Below are positions 42,780 through 51,815 of a DNA stretch of 64,000 bases, one piece after another. This stretch comes from JBMOUD01 sp049319665 (lineage in GTDB: Bacteria; Pseudomonadota; Gammaproteobacteria; Enterobacterales; Enterobacteriaceae): contig NZ_JBMOUD010000014.1 of assembly GCF_049319665.1 (NCBI RefSeq), positions 1-64,000 of the forward strand, written 5' to 3'. The stretch's first letter is position 1. The number at the start of each line of letters is the position of its first letter. The translations under genes were made by a program, and so were the position numbers. Under the pieces are notes generated by a model that searched no databases, was not told the DNA's origin, and saw nothing but the letters and a program-made list of their open reading frames with translations.

Positions 42780-44041
42780 AAACTACTGTGCTTACAACGC
42801 ATACCTTTGGTGATTGTCGCGCGGTTAATCTCTTGTTCTTGGTTGCTTTGCCGCAATTGTTTCAGAAATGCCATTAGCAGATGGGAAGGACGTTCACGAC
42901 GAGATTGTAACTCCGGCTGACCCTGTACGCCGATAAAGAAAGGATGTGAGCTAAGCTCAATTGCTTGTATTGCACCCTCATCTACACTGCTGGCGCCGAT
43001 CTGCAAACCGTATGATGCCAACTCATCTGCTAGCTCGGGGTTCAGACTCCAGCGTTGGTTGTAACGCCAATCTATTTCGCTGTCGAGAATATGCCCAAGC
43101 TGGCTGCCGCCGTGTGTTAGTACCCGATGATTGCCCAAACGAGGCGATCCGCCATCAACCGGTAGACTGGTTTGCAGTGTATTTAACGCAGCTGGGCCTG
43201 ACATAACGACACGCTGATGCCCTAAATATTGTTGGCCCAAGGCGGCGACCATCAGGTGCATCCCTTGATTAATGCCCATAATTGGCGTGTGAGTCTCTAG
43301 TGCCCAGTGGACGACGGTTAGTTGGCCAGCGGTATTGTGGCTGTGCATATCACCTAAACCAGATAATAAAATGCCATCTACTTCAAATAATAGCGCCTCG
43401 AGCTGGCTGCCCAACTTACTGGGATTGATATAGATTATCTCAATATTCATCGCAAGCGCATCGGCTGCATCGCCCAGTGCCGCCAACGTGGCCGGGTAAC
43501 TGTCGCGATGTTCACAAACATCCCCCACTAACCCCAGGCGTATCTTTTTGCCCGCCCGCATCACCGGCTGCGACCAGGCGCCTAATATCCAACGGCCAAA
43601 ACTGTCTTGAGTCCAGCCATTGCTACGGACTTTCCCGCTATCTCCATCTTCTAACTGGAAACGTCCTTGTCGTTTGACTACCTGTAACCGTTCAATGGCA
43701 ATACCATGTTCAGCGGCAAGTCGGCCAATGTCATCGCAGTAAGTACTGTGTAAATCGACGTTCACCGGTAGCACGATATCTTCTTTCATCGCTCGGTTTA
43801 TCAGTGCGGGGAGTGGCAGTTCACTTCCTGCATCGCGTCCGGTCAAACGCTCCAACCAGAGCAGGCCGCTGGCGATTTCCTGCCCTTGAGATGTGACATA
43901 TTGACGCCCATAAGCAAAACGTTTTGCATCAAAGCTGACCGGAAGATGGCACAGCGGCACGGCTCGAAGTTCCGCCAAAATAGCCGCCAATGCGCCGTAT
44001 AACGCCGGCTCCGGCGTTGTGTGAGCAATTAATGTCAGCAT
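42767..44041 (-). CDS. CTP-synthase-type amidotransferase-like protein lacking catalytic residues
   Basis: 424 residues. The C-terminal half (from IRLGLVGDVCEHRDSY, about 168, to HPFFIGVQGQPELQSRRERPSHLLMAFLKQ) resembles the glutamine amidotransferase domain of CTP synthase. The nucleophile position GICLGM reads GINQGM (Asn258), and the catalytic FHPE reads GQPE (Gln375), so glutaminase activity should be absent. The N-terminal ~165 residues have no recognised domain. It is convergent with the uricase unit, with a 5' leader full of hairpins. Function unknown; a binding or structural role, or an unusual ligase partner, is possible. Confidence 0.7.
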   Translation of the reverse strand: MLTLIAHTTPEPALYGALAAILAELRAVPLCHLPVSFDAKRFAYGRQYVTSQGQEIASGLLWLERLTGRDAGSELPLPALINRAMKEDIVLPVNVDLHSTYCDDIGRLAAEHGIAIERLQVVKRQGRFQLEDGDSGKVRSNGWTQDSFGRWILGAWSQPVMRAGKKIRLGLVGDVCEHRDSYPATLAALGDAADALAMNIEIIYINPSKLGSQLEALLFEVDGILLSGLGDMHSHNTAGQLTVVHWALETHTPIMGINQGMHLMVAALGQQYLGHQRVVMSGPAALNTLQTSLPVDGGSPRLGNHRVLTHGGSQLGHILDSEIDWRYNQRWSLNPELADELASYGLQIGASSVDEGAIQAIELSSHPFFIGVQGQPELQSRRERPSHLLMAFLKQLRQSNQEQEINRATITKGMRCKHSSFLMG

Positions 44042-44087
44042 GATAAGCCTCTGTCAGATATCAACAGGATCTTTTATGCAAGAGTTG

Positions 44088-44197
44088 CACCACAATTCGG
44101 TGGTGGAGCGAATGGCTTTAAAAAGCCAGCAAATTTTTGCTGTTGGTAACAGCTGGACAGGTGCTGTTACTAACAGCAGAAGGTTTTGAAAAACCTT
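44088..44197. repeat. Run of six adjacent hairpins
   Basis: Back-to-back inverted repeats: CACCAC/GTGGTG (44088-44105), TGGCTTT/AAAGCCA (44113-44128), AGCAAA/TTTGCT (44128-44141), GCTGTT/AACAGC (44139-44153), GCTGTT/AACAGC (44163-44177), AAGGTTTT/AAAACCTT (44180-44197). Located in the leader of the minus-strand amidotransferase-like gene and directly beside composite repeat element 1. Confidence 0.75.
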
Positions 44198-44200
44198 AGA

Positions 44201-44770
44201 GCGGTGTAAATTTCGGTTCTTCAAAGTAAGGTTATCAATGTTGCACCGTAGCCCGAACCGAGCAAAGGAACGAAGGCGCGTTCCTTTGCGATCCTGCGCC
44301 TTTTGTCACTTCAACTCCGCATCCAGTGGAGGCCATGTTTCAGGGATTTCAGTGATAGCGCAAATTTCATCCCATCCGGGATGCCCGGCTGCGGGATTCG
44401 AGCCAATGATAAAGCAATTGTCTCTCACCTCTTACCGGTGAAATTTTTAGTGCGCTTGGGGGGCTTTTAAAGGCTAAGTTCAAAGGCAAATACTGTTTAT
44501 CTTTTGACGTAAAAAGCCCGGTGGCGCACTCAAAATTTCACTGACGAGTGGTGGAGAGACAGCGAAGCAGGCTCGAACCCGAGGAAGGGATGGCAGAGCC
44601 ATGAAATTTGCGCCTGTCGCGGTGGTATCTGAAACACGGCCTAATTGGAATACAATATAAATCAATGAAAAGGCGCGGGATTGCAAAGGGATGCGCCCTA
44701 CATCCCTTTGCTCGGTTTCGGCACGAAGGCTGCATTGAACACAGAACTTCGGAAACCGAAAAATTCACCG
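44201..44770 (+). repeat. Composite repeat element 1 (two inverted ~250-bp units)
   Basis: Unit A (44201-44466, plus) and unit B (44515-44770, minus) lie tail to tail with a ~50-bp spacer. The ends share the head GGTGAAT-TTTCGGTT, which makes them terminal inverted repeats. Each unit has a GCAAAGG...CCTTTGC hairpin (44262-44289 and 44683-44711). The same A-spacer-B order is found reversed at 54206-54770. Small open frames in the element are probably not genes. Confidence 0.85.
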
Positions 44771-44812
44771 TACTTGTTCTAAAGCCGTGCCAAAACCACG
44801 GCCTAGGTTTGA

Positions 44813-45601
44813 TCAATGATTGATAGTGAAACTATCGGCGTCACGCCATGCCGGGAATGCCTCCCGATAATCCTGTAGCTGTTGCAGCGATAATTCCGCA
44901 TTGAGGATAGCGTCCTCATTTGCCGCCCCTCTTGCGAGTTCTTCGCCTTGGGCGTTGAGAATTAAACTATCACCAGAGTATTGATGCCCATACGCATCTT
45001 CGCCAACGCGGTTACAGCCTGCGACAAAGGCCTGATTTTCAATTGCCCGTGCGGTCAGCAATGTCTGCCAATGGCGGCTGCGCGGCGCAGGCCAGTTGGC
45101 GACATAGAGAGCCAGGTCGTAATCTTGCTGATTACGGGACCAAATAGGGAAACGCAGGTCGTAGCAGACTTGTGGCAGGATGCGCCAGCCGCGCCACTCG
45201 ACGATTTCACGGCGATCGCCTGCGACGTAATGGTGATGCTCACCGGCCATGCGGAACAGGTGGCGTTTGTCGTAGAAATGCACTTTGCCTTGTGGCGCGA
45301 CTAACAGGAAGCGGTTGACCGCGCCTTTATCAGTCGCAAGCGCCACGCTGCCGCCGACCATTGCGTCGAGTTTATCGGCCCACTGTTGTAACCACTCAAT
45401 CACTCGAGATTCCGGCAGGGCGCTATCCGGGGCTTGCATGGCAAAACCGGTGGTGAACATCTCTGGCAGCACAATCAAATCACGGCCTGTTAACGTGGCA
45501 AGCAGCGAGTCGAAGTGACGCAGGTTAGCTTCACCATCCAGCCACACTAAAGGCTGCTGTAATACTGAGAGTTTTAAGGTTGATGCGTTTAAAGTTGACA
45601 C
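44813..45601 (-). CDS. yafV: Omega-amidase YafV (nitrilase family)
   Basis: Hydrolyses alpha-ketoglutaramate (or succinamate) to the 2-oxo acid and ammonia. 262 residues with the nitrilase triad Glu (VLPEMFTTGF), Lys (HFYDKRHLF) and Cys (LPQVCYDLRFP). The start is taken as GTG 45601, which overlaps the end of ybdL by 13 bp; the longer frame extends deep into ybdL. It is coupled to the transaminase gene, whose glutamine-derived by-product it would remove. Confidence 0.9.
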   Translation of the reverse strand: MSTLNASTLKLSVLQQPLVWLDGEANLRHFDSLLATLTGRDLIVLPEMFTTGFAMQAPDSALPESRVIEWLQQWADKLDAMVGGSVALATDKGAVNRFLLVAPQGKVHFYDKRHLFRMAGEHHHYVAGDRREIVEWRGWRILPQVCYDLRFPIWSRNQQDYDLALYVANWPAPRSRHWQTLLTARAIENQAFVAGCNRVGEDAYGHQYSGDSLILNAQGEELARGAANEDAILNAELSLQQLQDYREAFPAWRDADSFTINH

Positions 45602-46749
45602 AGGCGCTCCGCGGCAGCATCCAGCGTGGCTTCTTGTTTGGCAAAGCACAGGCGGACTAATTTATGGGGGAAGGCGTCGGCGCAGAATACCGAAAGCGGT
45701 ATCGCCGCCACGCCAACATGTTCAACCAGCCAATGGCAGAAGGCAACATCATCTAAATCGGATACTGCGCTGTAATCCACCAGCAGGAAATAGGTGCCTT
45801 CACTTGGCAAGACTTTCAGGCGACTGTTTGCCAGTTTCTCGGTCAGTCGATCGCGTTTGGCCTGATAGAATTCAGATAGTTCCTGCCAGTGCTGCGGCTG
45901 TTCGCGCAGCATATCGGCGAGTGCCAATTGCACTGGCGTAGTAATAGAAAAGGTCAGATATTGGTGAACTTTGCGTAGTTCCGCGGTGATAATCGCAGGG
46001 GCAACGCAATAGCCGACGCGCCAACCGGTCATATGGAAGGTTTTACCAAATGAGGAAACTGTCACCGTGCGTTGACGTAATTGCGGGTGACGCAGCAGGC
46101 TGGCGTGGCCTTGTTTGGCAAAACAAATGTGCTCGTAGACTTCATCGCTAATCACAAAAATATTGCGATCGGCGATAAGCTGCCATAACTGCTCAACATC
46201 TTCGCTAGTCCACGCGGTTGCCGTTGGGTTATGCGGCGTATTGACGATCACTACTTTAGTCTTGTCGCTCAGTTGGCTGGCGAATTGATTCCAGTCTACT
46301 TTGAACTGCGGTGGCTGCAGTTGAATGCGTTTCATCACGCCGCCCGCCAGTTGAACCGCCGGTGCGTAACAATCATAACTTGGGTCAAAACTGATGACTT
46401 CATCGCCATGGGTAACCAAGGCGGTAATGGCGATATACAGTGCTTCAGTCGCCCCAGCGGTGATAGTTATATCGCTATTGGCATCAGGCTGATAGCCATA
46501 AACTTGCGCGGTTTTGTCGGCAATGGCCTCACGCAGCGCGGCTGTGCCGGTCATCGGTGCGTACTGATTAGCCCCTTGGTTAACATGCCAGCTCAAACGT
46601 TGTTTTAAGTACTCTGGCCCGTCGAAATCAGGGAAGCCTTGCGACAGATTAATGGCGTTATGCTGTTGGGCCAGTGCGCTCATCTGGGTGAAAATAGTGG
46701 TGCCTAACGCGGGCAGTTTACTTTGCGGGACTAAAGCTGCTGTGCTCAT
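45589..46749 (-). CDS. ybdL: Methionine/aromatic aminotransferase YbdL
   Basis: PLP aminotransferase active on methionine and its 2-oxo acid. 386 residues, the same as E. coli YbdL, with SKLPALGTTIFTQMSALAQQHNAINLSQGFPDF at the N-terminus, NTPHNPTA, SDEVYEH and the PLP Lys in SSFGKTFHMTGWRVGY. In E. coli it is elsewhere and divergent from ybdH; here it forms a pair with yafV. A tandem MetJ box lies 100 bp upstream. ATG 46749 gives the family N-terminus. Confidence 0.93.
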   Translation of the reverse strand: MSTAALVPQSKLPALGTTIFTQMSALAQQHNAINLSQGFPDFDGPEYLKQRLSWHVNQGANQYAPMTGTAALREAIADKTAQVYGYQPDANSDITITAGATEALYIAITALVTHGDEVISFDPSYDCYAPAVQLAGGVMKRIQLQPPQFKVDWNQFASQLSDKTKVVIVNTPHNPTATAWTSEDVEQLWQLIADRNIFVISDEVYEHICFAKQGHASLLRHPQLRQRTVTVSSFGKTFHMTGWRVGYCVAPAIITAELRKVHQYLTFSITTPVQLALADMLREQPQHWQELSEFYQAKRDRLTEKLANSRLKVLPSEGTYFLLVDYSAVSDLDDVAFCHWLVEHVGVAAIPLSVFCADAFPHKLVRLCFAKQEATLDAAAERLCQL

Positions 46750-46848
46750 GGCTAAGGGAGGCTCCTGAACGGGTAAGACGTCAGCGACAGAGAGTGTCGG
46801 ACACAATGTTATCGAGTCTACCGCAGGCGCTTAACATGAGGCAATCAA

Positions 46849-46872
46849 AGACGTGTAGATGTTTAAACGGCT
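46849..46872. promoter_or_regulatory. Tandem MetJ boxes upstream of ybdL
   Basis: Three adjacent octamers AGACGTGT, AGATGTTT and AAACGGCT match the MetJ box AGACGTCT at 7, 6 and 5 of 8 positions. MetJ binds tandem boxes, so repression of ybdL-yafV by S-adenosylmethionine is expected. Confidence 0.65.
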
Positions 46873-47005
46873 ATAGTTTTTATGATTGAGGTTGCCCCTT
46901 TATTGGTTATGGCTCTTTGCTGTCTCGATGTAACGCCAATTATTTTGTGCATGGGCAAGCTTTAATCTTTTTCGCAAAAGAGCGCGACCCCAGCGCCCAG
47001 ACTTG

Positions 47006-47011
47006 TATAAT
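47006..47011 (+). promoter_or_regulatory. -10 element upstream of yehS
   Basis: TATAAT about 85 bp before the yehS ATG; a matching -35 hexamer is not clear. The rest of the 348-bp ybdL-yehS gap shows nothing beyond the MetJ boxes. Confidence 0.4.
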
Positions 47012-47097
47012 GCCGGGCTATAAGTCGTGGGCTGGATAAACGCCAAGCAAACGACATAGGTTTACTCACTACATTACCCACACGGGATACAAGAATT

Positions 47098-47568
47098 ATG
47101 ATGAATAACGATGTCTTGCGCAGCGTCCGCTATATGCTCGATTTGAGCGAGGGGAAGCTTATCGAGATCCTGGCGTCAACCGATACCATTATCAGCCCGG
47201 CGGTGATGTCGCGTTATCTGAAGAAAGAAGATGAAGAAGGCTATATGGTTTGCCCTGATGAAGTGATGGCAAACTTTTTAAATGGCTTGGTCTTCTTCAA
47301 GCGCGGGCGCGACGATCGCTTCCCGGCACCAGAAGTTGAAAAACGTGTCACTAATAACGTGATGCTAAAAAAACTGCGTGTAGCTTTCGAGCTGAAAACC
47401 GAAGATTTGCAAAGCATTCTGACCGCCGCAGATTTTAAAGTCTCGGAAGGTGAGCTAAGCGCTTTCTTCCGCAAAGAAGGGCACAAGAACTACCGCCCAT
47501 GTGGCGATCAGGTTCTGCGTTATTTCCTTAAAGGATTAACGATGCGAATTCGCCCGAAAAAAGGCTGA
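47098..47568 (+). CDS. yehS: DUF1456 family protein YehS
   Basis: 156 residues, the length of E. coli YehS, with two tandem repeats of the DUF1456 domain: NDVLRSVRYMLDLSEGKLIEIL...DEEGYMVCPDEVMANFLNGLVF and NVMLKKLRVAFELKTEDLQSIL...KNYRPCGDQVLRYFLKGL. Cytoplasmic, function unknown. Elsewhere in E. coli, so its place here is specific to this lineage. Confidence 0.9.
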   Translation: MMNNDVLRSVRYMLDLSEGKLIEILASTDTIISPAVMSRYLKKEDEEGYMVCPDEVMANFLNGLVFFKRGRDDRFPAPEVEKRVTNNVMLKKLRVAFELKTEDLQSILTAADFKVSEGELSAFFRKEGHKNYRPCGDQVLRYFLKGLTMRIRPKKG

Positions 47569-47592
47569 TAATACGCTGATTTTTGTGCAGTA

Positions 47593-47626
47593 AAAAAGCC
47601 TGAGTGTTTTGGCACTCAGGCTTTTT
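47593..47626. terminator. Bidirectional terminator between yehS and fadE
   Basis: GCCTGAGTG / CACTCAGGC 9-bp stem flanked by A-rich and T5 tracts, usable from both sides. Confidence 0.9.
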
Positions 47627-47648
47627 GTTTTATAAAACGACGAAGAAA

Positions 47649-50132
47649 TTAGGCCACTTCAATATGACGCGATTTCTTCTCCTGTTTGTCGCCAGTTGCT
47701 GGTGTTGCGGTTGATACTGGCGCTTGAACCGGCTTGGTTGCCAGTTCATGTGGCTCAAACTCATCGACGTTGATTGAACGTAAACGGCTCTCTTCTGCTT
47801 TAGTTAAAACAGCCGCTTCATCAGCAGTCAAATGCCCAGCTTCCAGACCTTTTTGTGCCAACACATCCAACCGGGTGAAGGACAATTTTTTACCCATTTT
47901 TTCGCTCAGGCGTTTATGGATAGGCTCTGCGGCCAGAATATCCTGCAAAGCGACTTCTAGCAGACCGACCGGGTTATGCTCGCTTGGCGTTAGATATTGA
48001 CCTCGTCCCAGACGGCTGCGGGTTGCCGATGGGATTTGCAGAATGCGTGCTAATTGATGATCCAGTTTATCGGAAGGCGCAGATTGAGCGCGTCCCAGCG
48101 GCAGGGTGACAAAGCGCATGACACCCGCGATAAAGCCGTTCGGGAAGTTACGCAGTAAGTCATCAAGTGCCGTTTCTGCCTGATGCAAGCAATCCTGCAC
48201 ACCCCAATGCACCAGCGGTAAATCGGCTTCGTTACGGCCTTCTTCCTCATAGCGTTTCAAGGTTGCCGTTGCCAGATACAGTTGGCTGAGAATATCACCC
48301 AGACGCGCCGAGATACGCTCACGGCGTTTCAGGCTGCCGCCCAGCACGCCCATCGAGATATCTGACAGCAGTGCCAGGTTTGCGCTCAGACGGTTGATCT
48401 GTTGGTAATAATGACGCGTTGCATCATTAACTGGCGTTGAACTGGTGCGGCCGTTAGTCAAGCCAAGCCAGAAGCTGCGCATCATATTCGACCCAACGTG
48501 GCCGATATGCCCGAATAGCTGCTGGTCGAAGCTATCCAAATCATTGTTTTGTGCTGCGGCCATCTCTTTGAGCACATAAGGATGGCAGCGGATAGCCCCT
48601 TGCCCGAAGATAATCATGCTGCGGGTCAGGATATTCGCGCCTTCCACCGTGATAGCAATAGGCGCACCTTGATAGGCACGGGCCACAAAGTTATTTTTAC
48701 CCAGCATAATGCCCTTACCGCCGGTAATATCCATCGCATCCATTACCGCGCGCTGGCCGCGATGAGTACAGTGGTATTTGACGATAGCCGACAGGACCGC
48801 CGGTTTTTCTCCCAGCATAATGCCGCAGGTAATCAAGGTCGCGGCCGCATCCATCACATAAGTGTTACCGGCGATACGCGCCAACGGCTCTTCAATCCCT
48901 TCCATCTTACCGATAGGTAATTTGAACTGGCGGCGGATATAAGCATAAGCGCCGGTTGCCATGGCGACAGATTTCAAACCGCCGGTGGCGTTGGAAGGCA
49001 GAGTGATACCACGGCCGACGGACAGACATTCGACCAACATACGCCAACCCTGACCGGCCATGCTTGGCCCGCCAATAATATGGTCAATTGGCACAAAGAT
49101 GTCTTTACCGCGCGTTGGGCCATTTTGGAAAGGCACGTTGAGCGGGAAGTGACGATGGCCAATATCTACGCCTTTAGTATTGGTTGGGATCAGCGCACAG
49201 GTAATGCCAAGTTCTTCAGTATCACCGAGCAGATGATCGGGGTCTTTCAGTTTGAAAGCCAGACCCAATACGGTAGCGATTGGGGCGAGGGTGATATAGC
49301 GTTTGTTCCAGGTCAGGCGCATACCTAATACCTGTTCTCCCTGCCATTCGCCCATGCACACTACGCCAACGTCAGGAATTGCACCCGCATCAGAACCTGC
49401 TTCCGGGCTAGTTAAGGCAAAGCAAGGGATTTCCAGACCTTGTGCCAGACGCGGCAAGTAATGGTTCTTCTGCTCTTCAGTGCCGTAATGCTGCAACAGT
49501 TCGCCCGGGCCAAGGGAATTAGGCACACCGACGATAATCGCTAAAATCCCCGAAACACCGGACAGTTTTTGTAACACACGAGCCTGTGCATAAGCGGAGA
49601 ATTCCAGGCCGCCGTACTCTTTTTTGATAATCATCGCAAAGAAACGATGTTCTTTCAGATAAGCCCAAAGTTCTGGCGGCAGGTCAGCCAGCTCATGGCT
49701 GATTTCAAAATCATTTGCCATACGACAGGCTTCTTCTACCGGGCCGTCCAAGAACTGTTGTTCTTCTTCGGTCAGGATTTGCTGCGGGTAATGATGCAGT
49801 TTATTCCAGTTAGGTTTGCCGCTAAATAAATCTCCTTCCCACCAGGTCGTGCCAGCATCAATAGCTTCTTTCTCGGTAGTAGACATGCTTGGCATGACTT
49901 TACGGAAAGTCCGTAATGCCGGTTTTGAGAACCAAGAACGACGCAGTGAAGCAACATTAAATGGCAACAAAATGATGGCAAGTGGCACTAACAACCACAG
50001 CGTCCACAAGCCGCTAAAGCCCATCGCGGCAGTATATGCCAGTGCAATAAGACTGCTCAGAGCCAGATTGACCCGGTGATAGAACAGGGCCCCAATGATA
50101 ACTAAGAAAGCAACAATGCTAAGAACCATCAT
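47649..50132 (-). CDS. fadE: Acyl-CoA dehydrogenase FadE
   Basis: First step of beta-oxidation, making trans-2-enoyl-CoA with FAD. 827 residues (E. coli 814): two or three N-terminal membrane helices, the acyl-CoA dehydrogenase core with FALTSPEAGSDAG and ITGGKGIMLG, and a long C-terminal extension typical of FadE, here ending in a Thr/Ala/Lys-rich tail. A FadR-type operator lies just upstream, as in E. coli. Confidence 0.95.
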   Translation of the reverse strand: MMVLSIVAFLVIIGALFYHRVNLALSSLIALAYTAAMGFSGLWTLWLLVPLAIILLPFNVASLRRSWFSKPALRTFRKVMPSMSTTEKEAIDAGTTWWEGDLFSGKPNWNKLHHYPQQILTEEEQQFLDGPVEEACRMANDFEISHELADLPPELWAYLKEHRFFAMIIKKEYGGLEFSAYAQARVLQKLSGVSGILAIIVGVPNSLGPGELLQHYGTEEQKNHYLPRLAQGLEIPCFALTSPEAGSDAGAIPDVGVVCMGEWQGEQVLGMRLTWNKRYITLAPIATVLGLAFKLKDPDHLLGDTEELGITCALIPTNTKGVDIGHRHFPLNVPFQNGPTRGKDIFVPIDHIIGGPSMAGQGWRMLVECLSVGRGITLPSNATGGLKSVAMATGAYAYIRRQFKLPIGKMEGIEEPLARIAGNTYVMDAAATLITCGIMLGEKPAVLSAIVKYHCTHRGQRAVMDAMDITGGKGIMLGKNNFVARAYQGAPIAITVEGANILTRSMIIFGQGAIRCHPYVLKEMAAAQNNDLDSFDQQLFGHIGHVGSNMMRSFWLGLTNGRTSSTPVNDATRHYYQQINRLSANLALLSDISMGVLGGSLKRRERISARLGDILSQLYLATATLKRYEEEGRNEADLPLVHWGVQDCLHQAETALDDLLRNFPNGFIAGVMRFVTLPLGRAQSAPSDKLDHQLARILQIPSATRSRLGRGQYLTPSEHNPVGLLEVALQDILAAEPIHKRLSEKMGKKLSFTRLDVLAQKGLEAGHLTADEAAVLTKAEESRLRSINVDEFEPHELATKPVQAPVSTATPATGDKQEKKSRHIEVA

Positions 50133-50145
50133 AATAACGCTCCTG

Positions 50146-50163
50146 ACTCCTATCTGATAGGAG
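50146..50163 (-). other. Hairpin in the fadE 5' leader
   Basis: CTCCTAT / ATAGGAG arms with a 3-nt loop, immediately upstream of the fadE AGGAG ribosome site on the minus strand. The hairpin carries its own AGGAG and could compete with or mask the site. Confidence 0.45.
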
Positions 50164-50175
50164 GTCTGACCTGTT
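50159..50175 (-). promoter_or_regulatory. FadR operator of fadE
   Basis: AGGAGGTCTGACCTGTT agrees with the FadR consensus AGCTGGTCCGACNTGTT at 14 of 17 positions and is 27 bp before the fadE ATG. Repression lifted by long-chain acyl-CoA is expected. Confidence 0.75.
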
Positions 50176-50427
50176 GAGTGGGTTATTATGGTTTTAGTTC
50201 ATGAACAATTGTTTATCAATGCGCTTACATCTTAATTACAACTCAGGTCACATTTCGTTCGTAAGAATGACCAGAGCTTGAAAGTATCTGCTGCAAAATG
50301 TCTTGTGCGCTTCTCGGTTTTTCTGCAATCCGTTACACTAGCACCCGGAACATTTCTCGCTGACAGTGCGCTATTCAAAGCGTCATCAAGTAGGGCACTG
50401 TACTAAGGACATAATAAAGAGGCTGCC

Positions 50428-51006
50428 ATGTACCTGGATATCATTCGTAGTGAACTGAACGAAGCTGCAGACACGCTTAACAAATTTGTGAACGACCCGG
50501 TCAATATTGAGCGTATCCAACAAGCGGCAGTGTTGCTGGCTGATTCATTTAAAGCCGGTGGCAAAGTCATCTCTTGTGGTAACGGTGGTTCACACTGTGA
50601 CGCTATGCACTTTGCTGAAGAGCTGACTGGGCGTTACCGCGAAAATCGCCCTGGCTATCCGGCGATTGCTATTTCTGATGTTAGCCATATCTCCTGTGTC
50701 AGTAATGATTTCGGTTACGAGTATGTTTTCTCCCGTTATCTGGAAGCGGTAGGCCAAAAAGGGGATGTGCTGCTGGGCATCTCAACGTCAGGGAACTCTG
50801 GCAACATCATTAAAGCTGTTGAAGCGGCGCGAGCTAAGGGCATGAAAGTCATTACCTTGACCGGTAAAGATGGCGGCAAGATGGACGGCATGGCTGATGT
50901 TGAAATCCGTGTGCCGCATTTTGGTTTTGCCGATCGTGTGCAAGAGATCCATATCAAAGTGATCCACATTTTGATTCTGTTGATCGAAAAAGAGATGGCT
51001 AAATAA
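50428..51006 (+). CDS. gmhA: Phosphoheptose isomerase GmhA
   Basis: Converts sedoheptulose 7-phosphate to D-glycero-D-manno-heptose 7-phosphate for LPS inner core. 192 residues as in E. coli (also called lpcA). SIS-fold signatures: SCGNGGSHCDAMHFAEELTGRYRENRPG, GISTSGNSGNI and the C-terminal QEIHIKVIHILILLIE. Divergent from fadE across 295 bp. Confidence 0.96.
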   Translation: MYLDIIRSELNEAADTLNKFVNDPVNIERIQQAAVLLADSFKAGGKVISCGNGGSHCDAMHFAEELTGRYRENRPGYPAIAISDVSHISCVSNDFGYEYVFSRYLEAVGQKGDVLLGISTSGNSGNIIKAVEAARAKGMKVITLTGKDGGKMDGMADVEIRVPHFGFADRVQEIHIKVIHILILLIEKEMAK

Positions 51007-51047
51007 CCCGTTTTAACTGATTAGGTATTAATAAGGGGAGGGCTGGA

Positions 51048-51815
51048 ATGTGTGAATTGCTCGGGATGAGCGCGAATGTACCGACGGATATCTGCTTTAG
51101 TTTTAGCGGATTGGTACGACGCGGTGGTCTGACCGGCCCCCATAAAGATGGTTGGGGCATTACCTTTTATGAAGGTAATGGCTGTCGCACGTTTAAAGAT
51201 CCACAGCCCAGCTTTAACTCCCCGATTGCCCGACTGGTGCAGGATTATCCAATAAAATCCTGCGCCGTTATCTCTCATATCCGCCAGGCTAACCGTGGCG
51301 AAGTCTCGCTGGAAAATACCCATCCTTTCACCCGAGAGCTATGGGGGCGCAACTGGACTTACGCGCATAACGGCCAGCTTCGCGGCTATAAACAGTTAGA
51401 AACGGGGGCTTTACGCCCTATTGGTCAAACCGACAGCGAATATGCATTTTGTTGGTTGCTACATAAATTAAGCCAGCGCTACCCGAGAACACCGGGTAAT
51501 TGGCCGGCCGTATTTCGCTATATTGCGTCATTAGCTAACGAATTACGCCAAAAGGGCGTATTTAATATGCTGCTGTCGGACGGGCATTTTGTGATGGCCT
51601 ATTGTTCGACCAACCTATTTTGGATCACGCGGCGTGCGCCTTTCGGTAAGGCAACTTTGTTAGATCAGGATGTGGAGATTGATTTTCAGCAGCAGACGAC
51701 ACCTAATGATGTCGTCACCGTGATTGCGACACAGCCACTGACTGGCAACGAAACCTGGAACAAAATTGCCCCAGGTGAATTCGCCCTATTTTACTGCGGT
51801 GAACGCCAACTGTGA
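51048..51815 (+). CDS. yafJ: Class II glutamine amidotransferase-like protein YafJ
   Basis: 255 residues with the N-terminal nucleophile Cys2 (MCELLGMSAN) and the class II glutaminase elements SHIRQANRGEVSLENTHPF and WTYAHNGQL. No second catalytic domain is present, so the acceptor is unknown. Its 3' end overlaps the convergent yafK by 30 bp. Confidence 0.93.
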   Translation: MCELLGMSANVPTDICFSFSGLVRRGGLTGPHKDGWGITFYEGNGCRTFKDPQPSFNSPIARLVQDYPIKSCAVISHIRQANRGEVSLENTHPFTRELWGRNWTYAHNGQLRGYKQLETGALRPIGQTDSEYAFCWLLHKLSQRYPRTPGNWPAVFRYIASLANELRQKGVFNMLLSDGHFVMAYCSTNLFWITRRAPFGKATLLDQDVEIDFQQQTTPNDVVTVIATQPLTGNETWNKIAPGEFALFYCGERQL

